From Bordetella sp. FB-8 (GTDB taxonomy: Bacteria > Pseudomonadota > Gammaproteobacteria > Burkholderiales > Burkholderiaceae_B): 64,000 nucleotides of DNA. Position 1 is the first letter of the stretch, and every line of letters begins with the position of its first letter. Location: the NCBI RefSeq assembly GCF_000382185.1, contig NZ_KB907784.1:1150057-1214056 (forward strand), written 5' to 3'. Positions 27,132 through 36,525 of the stretch are shown here, piece after piece. The translations under genes were made by a program, and so were the position numbers. The notes under the pieces are model-generated. The model saw nothing but the letters and a program-made list of their open reading frames with translations. It was not told where the DNA came from and did no database searches.

Positions 27132-27788
27132 TCAAGCTGCTAAGGCAACCGTCAACTTATCCAGCACCAGTTGCCGCAGGATGAGCAGCTTGCCGTGAAA
27201 GAAGTGCGACGCATCGGGAATGACGACTACGGGTAGGCTGCGCGCGCGCGCCCAGTCCATGGTTTCGGCGCAAGGCACGACTTCATCCCGTTCGCCATGC
27301 ACCATGAACGTGTGCGCCGGCGCCGGGATGTCCGCCGGCTGAAAGCGCTGCACGGCGGCGCCGGCCAGTATCAGCGCCACGGGCAGGCGCGCATCGCCCG
27401 CGGCCGCCAGCCCGGCATGCAGGCCAGCCGCAACAGAGGTGCCGAAGGAAAACCCGCCCAGCACCCAGGGCTGGGCGGCCAGCGTGGGATGGCGCGCGCG
27501 AAACTGCGCCACCAGCGCCCGCATGTCCTGGGTCTCGCCTATCGATTTGTCGAACGCGCCTTCCGAGGCGCCCACGCCGCGAAAGTCCGGCCGCACAGCC
27601 ACCAGTCCATGCTGCAGGCAGGCCCGGGCGATGGTCGTCACCACCTTGTTGTCGCGCGCGCCGCCTTGCAGCGAGTGCGGATGCAGCACCAGCGCCCAGC
27701 CGCGCGGCGCGCCCTCGGGCCAATCGAGCGCGCAGTCGATGCGCCCCGCCGCGCCTTCGAAACCGACGATTTCAGTATGTATTGCCAT
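27132..27788 (-). CDS. Alpha/beta hydrolase (COG2945 type)
   Basis: A 218-residue hydrolase of the short COG2945 group. It shows LVLHPHSLQGGARDNKVV, the FRGVGASEG turn, the nucleophile elbow GGFSFGTSVAAG and a late HGERDEVVP acid region with a catalytic His in DASHFFHGK. Substrate unknown. It lies upstream of dacA on the same strand, with about 210 bases between. Confidence 0.85.
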   Translation of the reverse strand: MAIHTEIVGFEGAAGRIDCALDWPEGAPRGWALVLHPHSLQGGARDNKVVTTIARACLQHGLVAVRPDFRGVGASEGAFDKSIGETQDMRALVAQFRARHPTLAAQPWVLGGFSFGTSVAAGLHAGLAAAGDARLPVALILAGAAVQRFQPADIPAPAHTFMVHGERDEVVPCAETMDWARARSLPVVVIPDASHFFHGKLLILRQLVLDKLTVALAA

Positions 27789-27829
27789 ATCGATCCGTTC
27801 TTCTTCAGTCCTGGCCCATGCGGCCGGTC

Positions 27830-28432
27830 TCAGTGCAGCGCGCCGCCCAGCCAGGCCGCCAGTTCATCGGCCGCCGCGTCGGTGGCCTGGCGGAGCGCGC
27901 GCGCTCCGCCGCCGGCATCCTGGGTTGCGGCGGCGGCCGAGCAGCGCACCCGCTTTTGCGCGATCACCTGGCCATCGGCCCGCAGCAGCACCGCCTGCAA
28001 AGCCACTTGTCCGGCACTCGTGGCGCCGTCGGACGAGAACACCTGCTCGAAACGCGTCAGCGTCACCTGCAATCGGGGCAGGCCGACCGCGTTGTCGGGT
28101 AGAACCGGCCCCAGGCGCGCCAGGCGTTCAGTCAGGCGCAGCCTGACCAGATCCGGCGGCGGCACGGACCAGCGCGACCGGGCGTAGAGCCTGGGACGGT
28201 CGCCATGGGCCACGCGCCAGATCATGCCCGTATCGCCCAGCGTGGGCGCAGCATCGAAAATCAGCGCAACCGGCTTGTGCGCCTGCGCCCCCGCGGGTGC
28301 CGGGCCTTCCCCGGCCCCCAGGTCGTAGAGCACGGGCGCCGGCCCCACCCTGCCCAGGCTGCAGCCGGCCAGGGCCAGCGCAAGACACAAGACGCCCATC
28401 CATTTCACGCGGCTCTGCATCGAAGGCCTCAT
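27830..28432 (-). CDS. Mla/PqiC-like ABC transport auxiliary lipoprotein
   Basis: A 200-residue lipoprotein of the COG3218 type (PqiC-like). The lipobox LALAGCS follows a short signal peptide, so the protein should be anchored to the outer membrane. The mature part (YDLGAGEG and later RLTERLARLGP) matches ABC-transport auxiliary components that accompany MlaD/PqiB-type systems. Its start overlaps the end of the MlaD-like gene in ATGA, so it is the last gene of a coupled four-gene operon. Confidence 0.82.
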   Translation of the reverse strand: MRPSMQSRVKWMGVLCLALALAGCSLGRVGPAPVLYDLGAGEGPAPAGAQAHKPVALIFDAAPTLGDTGMIWRVAHGDRPRLYARSRWSVPPPDLVRLRLTERLARLGPVLPDNAVGLPRLQVTLTRFEQVFSSDGATSAGQVALQAVLLRADGQVIAQKRVRCSAAAATQDAGGGARALRQATDAAADELAAWLGGALH

Positions 28433-29340
28433 CGCTTTTCTCCAAACCCGGCAAACCCAGCCTCGCCCGGCCCCGGCTGCGCCGGCGGCAGGCCGAACAA
28501 CAGCGATTGCGGCGTATCGCCCACACGGCGCAGAATGGACGAGGCGCCGCGCGCCGTCTCGCCCACCTGGCCGGCCATGTCGCTGACATCGGGCAGGGTT
28601 TGCGTGTTCAAGCGCGCCGCGGCCAGGCTGATCTGGCGCAGGCTTTGCGTGGCCGAGGCCAGCACCCCATCGGGCGCGGCAAGCCGGGCCAGCGCGGCAC
28701 TGGCCCGGCGCGCGGCATCGCTCGTCTGCATCGCCGCGGCGTCCAGGCTCTTGACGAGCGGCCCCAGGCTGGCGCTTGCCGCCTTGATCTGCGCGGAGAC
28801 CTGCTCCGCATTCTGTAGCGTCGCCGAGACGGCCTGCATGTTCTGCGGCGAAAGTAGCCGCTTGACCTGGCCGGCCGCCTGGTCGAGGTCGTCCAGCAGT
28901 CCACTGCCTTTTTCCTCGATCCGCTCGAGCAGGCCCGGCTGCAGGGGAATCCGCGCCGGGTGCGCGGCCGATGTCTGCAGGCGGTGCGTGGACGTACCCG
29001 GGTCATGCAGCGCGACCACGCCCAGGCCTGTGATGCCCTGCATGTCGAGCTCGGCCCAAGTCCGGTCGGTGATGGGCGTGGTGGGCTTGACGGCAATGCG
29101 GATGAGCACGCGGCCCGGCCGCTCCTGGTCCAGCGTCATCGACTCCACGTGTCCCACCGGCACACCCTGGAACCGCACGGACGACTGCACCGACAAGCCG
29201 CCCACCGAATGCGCCGAAACGATGTCGTAGACCACCACGGCCTTCTTGTCGTGCTCCAGCCAGATCGCCACGATCACGGCCGCAACGATCAGGGCGAGTG
29301 TGAATATGCCCGCCATCAAGGCATAACTACGATTCTCCAT
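28429..29340 (-). CDS. MlaD/MCE-domain periplasmic lipid-binding protein
   Basis: A 303-residue protein with one N-terminal transmembrane helix (YALMAGIFTLALIVAAVIVAI) and an MCE domain (GLSVQSSVRFQGVPVGHV, residues about 40-120) that binds phospholipid in the periplasm. A long helical C-terminal part follows, as in longer MCE proteins rather than E. coli MlaD. The start at 29340 is within the end of the ATPase gene. It is probably part of an intermembrane lipid transport system; a resistance or detoxification role of the related Ttg2/Yrb type is also possible. Confidence 0.88.
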   Translation of the reverse strand: MENRSYALMAGIFTLALIVAAVIVAIWLEHDKKAVVVYDIVSAHSVGGLSVQSSVRFQGVPVGHVESMTLDQERPGRVLIRIAVKPTTPITDRTWAELDMQGITGLGVVALHDPGTSTHRLQTSAAHPARIPLQPGLLERIEEKGSGLLDDLDQAAGQVKRLLSPQNMQAVSATLQNAEQVSAQIKAASASLGPLVKSLDAAAMQTSDAARRASAALARLAAPDGVLASATQSLRQISLAAARLNTQTLPDVSDMAGQVGETARGASSILRRVGDTPQSLLFGLPPAQPGPGEAGFAGFGEKR

Positions 29341-30136
29341 GCCCCACCTTCTCTTCAGATAACAGCGCACCCAGGGCGCGGCGGCCGCGCTCGCCCAGGA
29401 AAAATTCCCTGATGAAGGGATGATCCACCCGCACCACCCGCTGCAACACGTCGCATGCGATCACGCGCTTGTCGGCCAGTACCGCCACACGAGAGGACAG
29501 ATCGACCAGCGTGTCCAGATCGTGCGTGATCATCACCACCGTAAAGTCCAGCTCGCGATGCAAGGCGCGCACCAGCGCCACGAACTCGTCCGAGCGCTGC
29601 GGGTCCAGGCCCGACGTGGGCTCATCCAGGAACAGCAGGCTCGGGTCCAGGGCCAGAGCGCGCGCCAGGGCCACGCGCTTGACCATGCCGCCGGACAGAT
29701 CCGAAGGCGGCTTGCCCGCGTCCTGCTCAGTCAATCCCACCATGGCCAGGCGGCACATTACAACCTCGGCGATGAGGTCCTCCGGAAACGCGCGCAGCTC
29801 GCGCAGGGGCTGAGCCACATTGTCGAACACCGACAGCGCCGAGAACAGCGCCCCCGCCTGAAACAGCATGCCCCAGCGCCGCGACAGGCGCCGGAATTCC
29901 ACCTGCTTCATCTCGTAAAGGTCGTGTCCGAGCACCCGCACCACGCCGGCCGCGGGCCGGTCCAGCCCGATGATGGCGCGCAGCAGCGTGGTCTTGCCCG
30001 AGCCCGAGCCGCCGACGATGGACAGAATCTCGCCTTGCCGCACGCTCAGATCCAGATTGTCGTGCACGACATGCTCGCCGAACGCCGTGCGCAGGCCGCG
30101 CACCGAAATCACGGGATCGTCTGTGGCATCGCCCAT
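29327..30136 (-). CDS. MlaF-like ABC transporter ATPase
   Basis: A 269-residue nucleotide-binding protein. Walker A is GGSGSGKTTLL, the Q-loop region is GMLFQAGALFSAL, the signature is SDLSGGMVKRVALARAL (the SGGM form typical of MlaF/Mkl), Walker B is LLFLDEPTSGLD and the H-loop MITHDLD. The ATG at 30136 shares its A with the permease stop (TGATG). It powers the MlaE-like permease encoded before it. Confidence 0.92.
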   Translation of the reverse strand: MGDATDDPVISVRGLRTAFGEHVVHDNLDLSVRQGEILSIVGGSGSGKTTLLRAIIGLDRPAAGVVRVLGHDLYEMKQVEFRRLSRRWGMLFQAGALFSALSVFDNVAQPLRELRAFPEDLIAEVVMCRLAMVGLTEQDAGKPPSDLSGGMVKRVALARALALDPSLLFLDEPTSGLDPQRSDEFVALVRALHRELDFTVVMITHDLDTLVDLSSRVAVLADKRVIACDVLQRVVRVDHPFIREFFLGERGRRALGALLSEEKVGHGES

Positions 30137-31260
30137 CACAGCCCCACCGAACTAAATAGAATCGCATACATCGCGTCCACCAGGATCACAGCGGTGATCG
30201 AGGTCACCACCGACGTCGTCGTGCCCTGCCCCAGGCTCTCGGTATTGGCCTTGATGCGCAGGCCGAAGTGGCAGGAAATCAACGCGATCAGCGCGCCGAA
30301 CGTGGCGCCCTTGAGCAGGCCTATGCCGTAGTTCGTCATCGAGATCGCATCGGGCAAGGCGCGCAGGAACCACATCACCGAAAGATTGAGCTGCGCCTTG
30401 GCCGCCAGCGCGCCGCCCAGCAGGGCCAGAGCATCCGTCCAGAGCACCAGCAGCGGCATGGAAATAGTCAGCGCCACGGCGCGCGGCAGAATCAGGCGGC
30501 GGCTGTGCGAAATGCCCATCACCTGCATGGCGTCGAGTTCCTGCGTCACGCGCATCACCCCGATCTCGGCCGTGATGGCCGATCCCGAACGCCCCGCCAC
30601 CAGGATGGCCGCCAGCACCGGCCCCAGCTCGCGCACGATGGACACGCCCAGCAGCTGCACAATGAAGCGGTCCGCTCCGAACACGCGCAATTGCTGCGCC
30701 GACAGATACGACAGCACCACGCCGATCAGAAAACCCACCAGGGCCGTAATGCCCAGGGCCTGCGCGCCGGTGTGATAGACCTGCGCGGAAATCGGCTTCC
30801 AGGGCACCCGCCAGCGCCGGGCCAGCAGCCCCAGGAAATCCAGCACCAGTTGGCCAAACAACACGAGCATGGCCCGGCCGTTCTCGGCCGCGTTGCCCCA
30901 CATGTCGCCGATCTTGCGCAACCATTCCAGTCGGTCGACCCGCTGGCGCGGCGCGGCGAATGCCTGCCCGGCATGATCGGCCAGCACCTGGAACACCAGG
31001 CGCTGCCTGTCGGACAGGTGCGCCCGCGTGGGCAGCTTGCCGCCCCAGGCATGCCAGATCAGGTGCGCGCCCACGGTATCGAGCCGCGTCACGCCCAGCA
31101 GGTCCCAATCCATGTCCTGCCCCACGGGCGGCAATTCCTGCCGCCGGTAGGTCACGGCCCCCGCCTCGGCCAGGGCCACCGCCGTCCAGTCTCCCGCCAG
31201 ATAACACACGCCGCCGTCGCGGCGTACGGGCTGCACTGGGGGGATCGAAGCGCTGGGCAT
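30136..31260 (-). CDS. MlaE-like ABC permease with N-terminal STAS-like domain
   Basis: A 374-residue inner-membrane permease. The C-terminal 250 residues form the MlaE domain (VLSYLSAQQLRVFGAD, IVRELGPVLAAILVAGRSGSA, GVMRVTQELDAMQVMG). The first 120 residues resemble a STAS-type domain, so the gene is a fusion in which the MlaB-like function may be built in. That fits the absence of a separate mlaB in this operon. The start at 31260 is the most upstream good ATG, but the ribosome site is weak. Confidence 0.9.
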   Translation of the reverse strand: MPSASIPPVQPVRRDGGVCYLAGDWTAVALAEAGAVTYRRQELPPVGQDMDWDLLGVTRLDTVGAHLIWHAWGGKLPTRAHLSDRQRLVFQVLADHAGQAFAAPRQRVDRLEWLRKIGDMWGNAAENGRAMLVLFGQLVLDFLGLLARRWRVPWKPISAQVYHTGAQALGITALVGFLIGVVLSYLSAQQLRVFGADRFIVQLLGVSIVRELGPVLAAILVAGRSGSAITAEIGVMRVTQELDAMQVMGISHSRRLILPRAVALTISMPLLVLWTDALALLGGALAAKAQLNLSVMWFLRALPDAISMTNYGIGLLKGATFGALIALISCHFGLRIKANTESLGQGTTTSVVTSITAVILVDAMYAILFSSVGL

Positions 31261-31411
31261 GGATGATCGACAACAGCGAAAGGATGCTGAAAGGCGGGAC
31301 GCACCAATGATATACGGGACCCAATCGCCCGGCCGATATTTCCCCTGGGGCATCGATCGGTCAGGTTGGCCGATTTTCAAAAAAAAACGCATCACGGCCT
31401 ACAATCGGCCC

Positions 31412-32269
31412 ATGCTGCGTACATCCGCCCCGCCCACGCCCCTGGCCCTGCCCGCCCCGCCCACGCTCGCGCACCTGCTGGCGGACTGGCTGCCGGCCTT
31501 CGGGCAAGTGGACTGGAAGAAAGAGACCGGCTCGACCAACGCCGACCTGCTGGCCCGGGCGCGCGAACATCCGCAGGACAAACCCTGGCTGCTGGGCGCG
31601 CATCTGCAGACCAGCGGCCGCGGACGTATGGGCCGATCCTGGCAGAACATGGCCGGCGCGGCGCTGATGGTGTCCTTCGCCTTCGATGTGCAACTGCTCG
31701 CGGCCGAGCTGCCGGCCCTTTCGCCGCTGACCGGCCTGGCCGCCTGCGAAAGCCTGCGCGCGCTGATCGGCGAGGACGCCGCCGGCCAGCTCACCGTCAA
31801 GTGGCCCAACGACTTGCAATGGGGCCAGGCCAAGCTGGCCGGCCTGCTGGTGGAGTCGCTGCGCAATCCCGGCGGCCCCGGCGCCGGCCATACCGTCGTA
31901 GTGGGCATCGGCATAAACCTGCGCGATGCCCAGGCGCTTTCCCAGGCCCTGGAACGCCCCATCGCCGACTGGGGCCAGACCGGTGCGCCCGCCGCCGTCG
32001 GGGTCGCCGAAATTGTCCGCGCCCTGGCCAACGGCTTTCACCAGGCCGTGCTCGATGTGCAGCGCGAGGGCTTCGGCGCCTTCGCGCGGCGCTATGCCCG
32101 CGTGGACGCCCTCGCGGGCCAGCCGGTCAACGTCATCGACCAGGGCAAGATCGTGCAGCAAGGCATCGCCCAGGGCCTGGACGCGCATGGCCGCCTGCTG
32201 CTGCGCACCGCCGAGGGCGCCATTCAGCCCATCATCGTGGGCGAGGTCTCCATCCGGCCGCTCTCATGA
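31412..32269 (+). CDS. birA: Biotin-[acetyl-CoA-carboxylase] ligase
   Basis: A 285-residue biotin protein ligase that activates biotin and attaches it to the carrier protein of acetyl-CoA carboxylase. The biotinoyl-AMP loop is GRGRMGRSW near residue 70, KWPNDLQW follows, and a C-terminal SH3-like domain is present. There is no N-terminal DNA-binding helix-turn-helix, so it is a monofunctional ligase rather than the E. coli repressor type. A TACAAT box ends 7 bases before the ATG, so the mRNA might be nearly leaderless. It is coupled to coaX by ATGA. Confidence 0.93.
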   Translation: MLRTSAPPTPLALPAPPTLAHLLADWLPAFGQVDWKKETGSTNADLLARAREHPQDKPWLLGAHLQTSGRGRMGRSWQNMAGAALMVSFAFDVQLLAAELPALSPLTGLAACESLRALIGEDAAGQLTVKWPNDLQWGQAKLAGLLVESLRNPGGPGAGHTVVVGIGINLRDAQALSQALERPIADWGQTGAPAAVGVAEIVRALANGFHQAVLDVQREGFGAFARRYARVDALAGQPVNVIDQGKIVQQGIAQGLDAHGRLLLRTAEGAIQPIIVGEVSIRPLS

Positions 32270-33069
32270 TTCTGCTGATCGACGCCGGCAACAGCCGCCT
32301 CAAGCTCGGCCTGCTGCCTGCCGGCGCGGCACACCGCGAGGCCGATACGCACGCCTTCGACCACGCGAACCTGCAGGCGTTGGCAGACTGGCTGCGCGCC
32401 TTGCCCGCCAAGCCCACGCGCGCAGTCGGCGTCAACGTGGCCGGCGCCGAGCGCGGCGATGCCATCGCCCGCGTCGTCGAACAGGCCGGCGGCGGCGGCA
32501 CCGCATGGCTGCGCGCCGAAAAGCAGACCCTGATTCTGCGCAATGGCTACGCGCATCCCGAACAACTGGGCGCCGACCGCTGGGCCGCCATGCTGGGGGT
32601 GCTGGCCCGCCAGCCCGCGCGGCACCCGCCCTTGATGATCGCCAGCTTCGGCACCGCCACCACGCTGGACACGGTCAGCAGCGAAAACGTCTTTCTCGGC
32701 GGATTGATCCTGCCCGGCCCGGCCATGATGCGCGCGGCCCTGGCCCACGGCACCGCCAACCTGCCGCTGGCGCAGGGCCTGGCCACCGCCTACCCCACCG
32801 ATACCGACCAGGCCATCAGCAGCGGCGTGGCCGCCGCCCAGGCCGGCGCCCTCGTGCGCCAGTGGCTGGCCGCGCGCACGCGTTTCGGCGCAACGCCCGA
32901 CATCTACGTGACAGGCGGCGGCTGGTCCGAAGTACGCGCCGAAGTGGAAACGCTGTTGGCGCAGGCCGGCGCCGCGCGCAGCGTACCCACCGGGCTGATC
33001 TACGTGGAAAGCCCCGTGCTGGACGGACTGGCCGCGTGGGTGTTGCAAACCGAGCAACGGCCGGAATAA
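32266..33069 (+). CDS. coaX: Type III pantothenate kinase (Baf)
   Basis: A 267-residue kinase that phosphorylates pantothenate in coenzyme A synthesis. The phosphate loop is IDAGNSRLKLG at the N-terminus, GADRWAAMLG is the family motif, and FGTATTLDTV holds the catalytic region. In Bordetella this gene was first named baf (Bvg accessory factor). It overlaps the birA stop by four bases and is followed by a tiny ORF. Confidence 0.94.
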   Translation: MILLIDAGNSRLKLGLLPAGAAHREADTHAFDHANLQALADWLRALPAKPTRAVGVNVAGAERGDAIARVVEQAGGGGTAWLRAEKQTLILRNGYAHPEQLGADRWAAMLGVLARQPARHPPLMIASFGTATTLDTVSSENVFLGGLILPGPAMMRAALAHGTANLPLAQGLATAYPTDTDQAISSGVAAAQAGALVRQWLAARTRFGATPDIYVTGGGWSEVRAEVETLLAQAGAARSVPTGLIYVESPVLDGLAAWVLQTEQRPE

Positions 33070-33116
33070 ATACGGGATAATCCCGGCAGACTCATCACCT
33101 AAGAACGGACTTCGAC

Positions 33117-33260
33117 ATGCGCATCCTGTTCCTGTTGATACTGCTGGCCAATGTCTGGGCCTACGCCCTGGGACAAGGCTGGCTGGGCGTGCGGCCCGGG
33201 GATGAAAGCCGCACCGTGGTGCAGGAGTTGAACGCGGACAAGGTGGCGCTGGGGCGCTAG
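33117..33260 (+). CDS. Short membrane-anchored ORF, possibly a SPOR-protein leader
   Basis: A 47-residue ORF: a hydrophobic anchor MRILFLLILLANVWAYALGQ, then GWLGVRPGDESRTVVQELN. It follows coaX by 47 bases, where related bacteria often carry a SPOR-domain envelope protein with a similar leader. Here the gene stops before any SPOR domain, so it is either a naturally short protein or a truncated relic. Coding potential is supported by its context and by the intact frame; function unknown. Confidence 0.55.
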   Translation: MRILFLLILLANVWAYALGQGWLGVRPGDESRTVVQELNADKVALGR

Positions 33261-33277
33261 GCATCCCAGGGGATGCC
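33260..33277. terminator. Hairpin between convergent genes
   Basis: A 7-base GGCATCC/GGATGCC stem with a short loop lies between the small ORF and the sensor kinase gene, which converge here. No T-run is present. Confidence 0.4.
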
Positions 33278-33284
33278 AGTGAAA

Positions 33285-36200
33285 TCAGATGACGATGTAA
33301 TCCGGCGCCTGATTCTGGTTCTTCTCGATCAGAGGATTCGTAGGCAAATCCAGGACGAAAATCGAACCATGGCCGATACCTTTGCTCGTCACGCGCATCT
33401 GGCCGCCCAGTTCCCGGGCCCAGGTGGCGCTGGAATGCAAGCCGATTCCGTTGCCTTCGGCACGCGTGGTGAAGCGCTGATTGAACAATACCGCCAAATG
33501 CGTCGGATCGATGCCGGCGCCGTTGTCCTCGACCATCATCTGGACGCGGCCCTGCGTCGACTTGACGGCAAGTGCGAGCTGTGATTTGTCTTGCATATCC
33601 GCCATCGCCTGCAAAGCGTTGGCGATCAGATTGATCAGGATCTGCAGCACTTTATGGCGGTCCGTAACCAGGCTGACGGCCGGCTCATAACGGCGCTCGA
33701 CACGGACACCATCCACATTGAACGCGGCGCTGGCAATTTTATAAGCCGCGTCCATCAGGTCGCCCGCCAGCAAAACTTCCGATACATCGTCGGTGGGCTG
33801 GGCGAACTGCCGATGGCTGTTGATGACCTCCCGGGCATGCTCACAGCAATCGATAACCACCGAGGCCTCCTTGAGCAACATATCCCTTTCCTCGTTCAAC
33901 TGACCGGAAAGCTCAGCGATATAGCGCGGCAGCAAGGGCGCGCGCGGGTCGTGGGTGAAAAATCCGGACAAGTCCATGCCTTGCTGCTCGAGCAGCGCAA
34001 CCACTTTCGACAGGCCGGCCACGCTGCTGCGATCGAGTTGCTCCTTGATCAAGGTGGCACCCGTGGTCACGCTGTTCAGCACGTTGCCCAGATTGTGCAG
34101 CACTCCCGTGGCCAGCATGCTCATGCCGGCTTCGCGGGACTTTTCGCGCAGCGTCGCCTGCACATCGCTCATGCGCGCCGCCGCGCGCAATCGGGCCCGC
34201 AACTCCTCGGGCACGAATGGCTTGGCAAGATAATCGTCCGCGCCGCGGTCCAGTCCGGACGAACTCGAGAGACTATCGCCACGGGCCGTGAGCAAAATGA
34301 TGGGAATATGGCGTAGCGCACTGTTGCTCTTCATGCGCTCGGCCAGTTGCAGCCCGTCAAGTCGCGGCATCATTACATCCGAAACCACAATGTCGAACGG
34401 CCGGGTCAAGAGGGCATGCCAGGCCTTTTCGCCGTCCTCGACGCAAACGACGCTCCACGCGTCGGACAGCAATTCCCGTATGTAAGCGCGCATCTGGGCG
34501 CTGTCGTCCGCCACAAGCACCAGCTTGCCTGGCGTGCCGTCGGGCGACGGAATTTCCACGTCCTCGCGCGTGCGCCCCGCAAGGCCTTCGGTGAAATAGG
34601 CCTGCCGCAGCGCTTGCTGCAGCGGCGTGGTGATCTCGGCCGGCGCATCGGACGCTTGCTGCTCGGCAGCCTGCGGCGAAAGCCGAGGAAATTCAAGAAC
34701 GAACTCGGTTCCCTCCCCGACCCGGCTATGAACCGCGATTTCTCCTTTCATCAATGTCGTCAGCGCTTTGACCAGCGCCAGACCGATGCCGGTGCCGCCG
34801 TTGCGACGGGTCGCGGACGTGTCCACCTGGGCAAAGCGCTCGAACAGAATGGCGAAATCTTCGGCCGCAATGCCGATGCCCGTATCCTGGACGCGCAATT
34901 CGAATTTTTCGTTATCGACGGCGCGGGCATCGACGCGAATCGTTCCGCCCGCCGGCGTGAATTTCAAGGCATTGCCGATGAGATTGAGCAAGATGCGCTC
35001 CAGATGCTCTCGGTCCATGAACACCGTGCCCACTTCGGCGTCCACCGACCACTCCAGCGTCAAATCCATCGACGCCGCAACGACCGCGGCATCGCCCGCC
35101 AGCATATCGACGAGTTCAGTCAGATTTACCGCTTCGATATGCGCCTTGAATTTTCCGGCCTGCGCCTTCGAAAAATCGAGCAGCTCGTTCACGCGATTGA
35201 GCAATATGAGCGCGTTGCGCTGCAATCTCTCGATCTGGACACGCCAATTCCCAGGCGGCTCGGTTGTGGCCAACAGCTGGCTGGCGGGCGCCAAAATCAA
35301 AGTGAGCGGGGTACGCAATTCATGGCTGACATTGGCCAGGAACTCGCTTTTTGCCTCATTGGCGGCTTCGGCGGCCTCTTTGGCTTGCTTTAATTCGGTC
35401 TCAAGACGAATCCGCTCGTCGATTTCATCGGTGAGCTTGTGATTGGCATTGATCAAACCGATCGACTGCTCCTTGCTGACAAGCAGCGACCAGATCACCA
35501 AGGCCATCAACACGCTGATCAGCGATCCGGCGGCAAGAATGAGGCGTGGCTTTTGCACGTCGATGGCGGCGTCGAACTTGGGCAAGGACGTGAACTTCAA
35601 AGTCCAGACTCGCCCTCCGAACTCAATGGGCACTACCTTCATGAATGCGGGGCGAGCTGAAGCCGGCACGGACGCGCCCGGATCCGTCGCCATGACACTG
35701 TCGTACAACAGGTGCGTTGCCGACAAATCGCCGCCGTCGAAAATTTCGACATGCGTCTTGGACACATCGTCCTGCCCCAGAATGCCGCTCATGAGGTCGT
35801 TCATGCGAAACGCGGCATAAATGTAGCCAAAAAGTTGCGCGCGCCGCGCTGCCTTGGTCAACGGCGACGCATCACCGCGGTATACGGGTTCGTACATGAG
35901 AAACCCGTTCTGCACGCCCGTTTTCGTCTCCTGCACCAGAGTGACTTTCCCCGAAGCAGTGGCTTGGCCAGTATCGCGTGCGCGCTGCATTGCCTCGCGG
36001 CGCACGGGCTCGGTCAACATGTCATAGCCAAACGCACGCCGATTTCGCCAATCGAAAGGCTCGACGAAAACGACCGCGGTCATGTCCGGCCGAACACCGG
36101 GAGGGTAGACCGTGTAATCGGGAAACCCTTGGGCGCGAATCGCGCGAATATGCGCCGCCAAACCATCGGGGGGAATTTGCACAGCGAATCCCAGTGCCTG

Positions 36201-36518
36201 AATACCCGGATAATTGTGTTCGATTCGCAGCGCTTGAACATAAGCGTGCCAGGCCTGCCGGGTCATATCGCCGTTCGCATCGAAAAGACCGGCTGCTCCG
36301 AGCAAGGTCTCCCGATAAGCGAGAAGACGCTGCTCAATCGAGAATCGGTTCCGGTTGACCTGGTAATCGAACGACTGCCGCGCAACGCGGTTTGAATCAC
36401 GCTCGGCGTTTGTCCAAAGCCAAAGCGTGGCGGCCAGCAGCAGCACCAGCGTGACAAGCGAAGCGGCGGCCGCGCCCAGGCGCCACGCCGAGTGCGCTCG
36501 GCGGTCGATCCATTTCAT
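33285..36518 (-). CDS. CHASE-domain hybrid sensor histidine kinase with two kinase cores
   Basis: A 1077-residue membrane kinase. Order: TM1 (about residues 14-35), periplasmic CHASE domain (about 60-300), TM2 (about 325-347), linker coiled coil, HisKA with SEFLANVSHELRTPL (His near 398), HATPase with NLIGNALKFTP, DTGIGIA and GGTGIGLALVK, receiver with phospho-Asp near 713 in IVVSDVMMPRLDG, then a second kinase module with GVLHNLGNVLNSV (His near 807), LINLIANALQAM and GNGIGLHSSA. A kinase-receiver-kinase order in one chain is unusual. The start at 36518 follows the stop of the upstream gene by 7 bases, so the two are one operon; a TTG at 36551 is possible. Confidence 0.93.
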   Translation of the reverse strand: MKWIDRRAHSAWRLGAAAASLVTLVLLLAATLWLWTNAERDSNRVARQSFDYQVNRNRFSIEQRLLAYRETLLGAAGLFDANGDMTRQAWHAYVQALRIEHNYPGIQALGFAVQIPPDGLAAHIRAIRAQGFPDYTVYPPGVRPDMTAVVFVEPFDWRNRRAFGYDMLTEPVRREAMQRARDTGQATASGKVTLVQETKTGVQNGFLMYEPVYRGDASPLTKAARRAQLFGYIYAAFRMNDLMSGILGQDDVSKTHVEIFDGGDLSATHLLYDSVMATDPGASVPASARPAFMKVVPIEFGGRVWTLKFTSLPKFDAAIDVQKPRLILAAGSLISVLMALVIWSLLVSKEQSIGLINANHKLTDEIDERIRLETELKQAKEAAEAANEAKSEFLANVSHELRTPLTLILAPASQLLATTEPPGNWRVQIERLQRNALILLNRVNELLDFSKAQAGKFKAHIEAVNLTELVDMLAGDAAVVAASMDLTLEWSVDAEVGTVFMDREHLERILLNLIGNALKFTPAGGTIRVDARAVDNEKFELRVQDTGIGIAAEDFAILFERFAQVDTSATRRNGGTGIGLALVKALTTLMKGEIAVHSRVGEGTEFVLEFPRLSPQAAEQQASDAPAEITTPLQQALRQAYFTEGLAGRTREDVEIPSPDGTPGKLVLVADDSAQMRAYIRELLSDAWSVVCVEDGEKAWHALLTRPFDIVVSDVMMPRLDGLQLAERMKSNSALRHIPIILLTARGDSLSSSSGLDRGADDYLAKPFVPEELRARLRAAARMSDVQATLREKSREAGMSMLATGVLHNLGNVLNSVTTGATLIKEQLDRSSVAGLSKVVALLEQQGMDLSGFFTHDPRAPLLPRYIAELSGQLNEERDMLLKEASVVIDCCEHAREVINSHRQFAQPTDDVSEVLLAGDLMDAAYKIASAAFNVDGVRVERRYEPAVSLVTDRHKVLQILINLIANALQAMADMQDKSQLALAVKSTQGRVQMMVEDNGAGIDPTHLAVLFNQRFTTRAEGNGIGLHSSATWARELGGQMRVTSKGIGHGSIFVLDLPTNPLIEKNQNQAPDYIVI

Positions 36519-36525
36519 GATGAAA

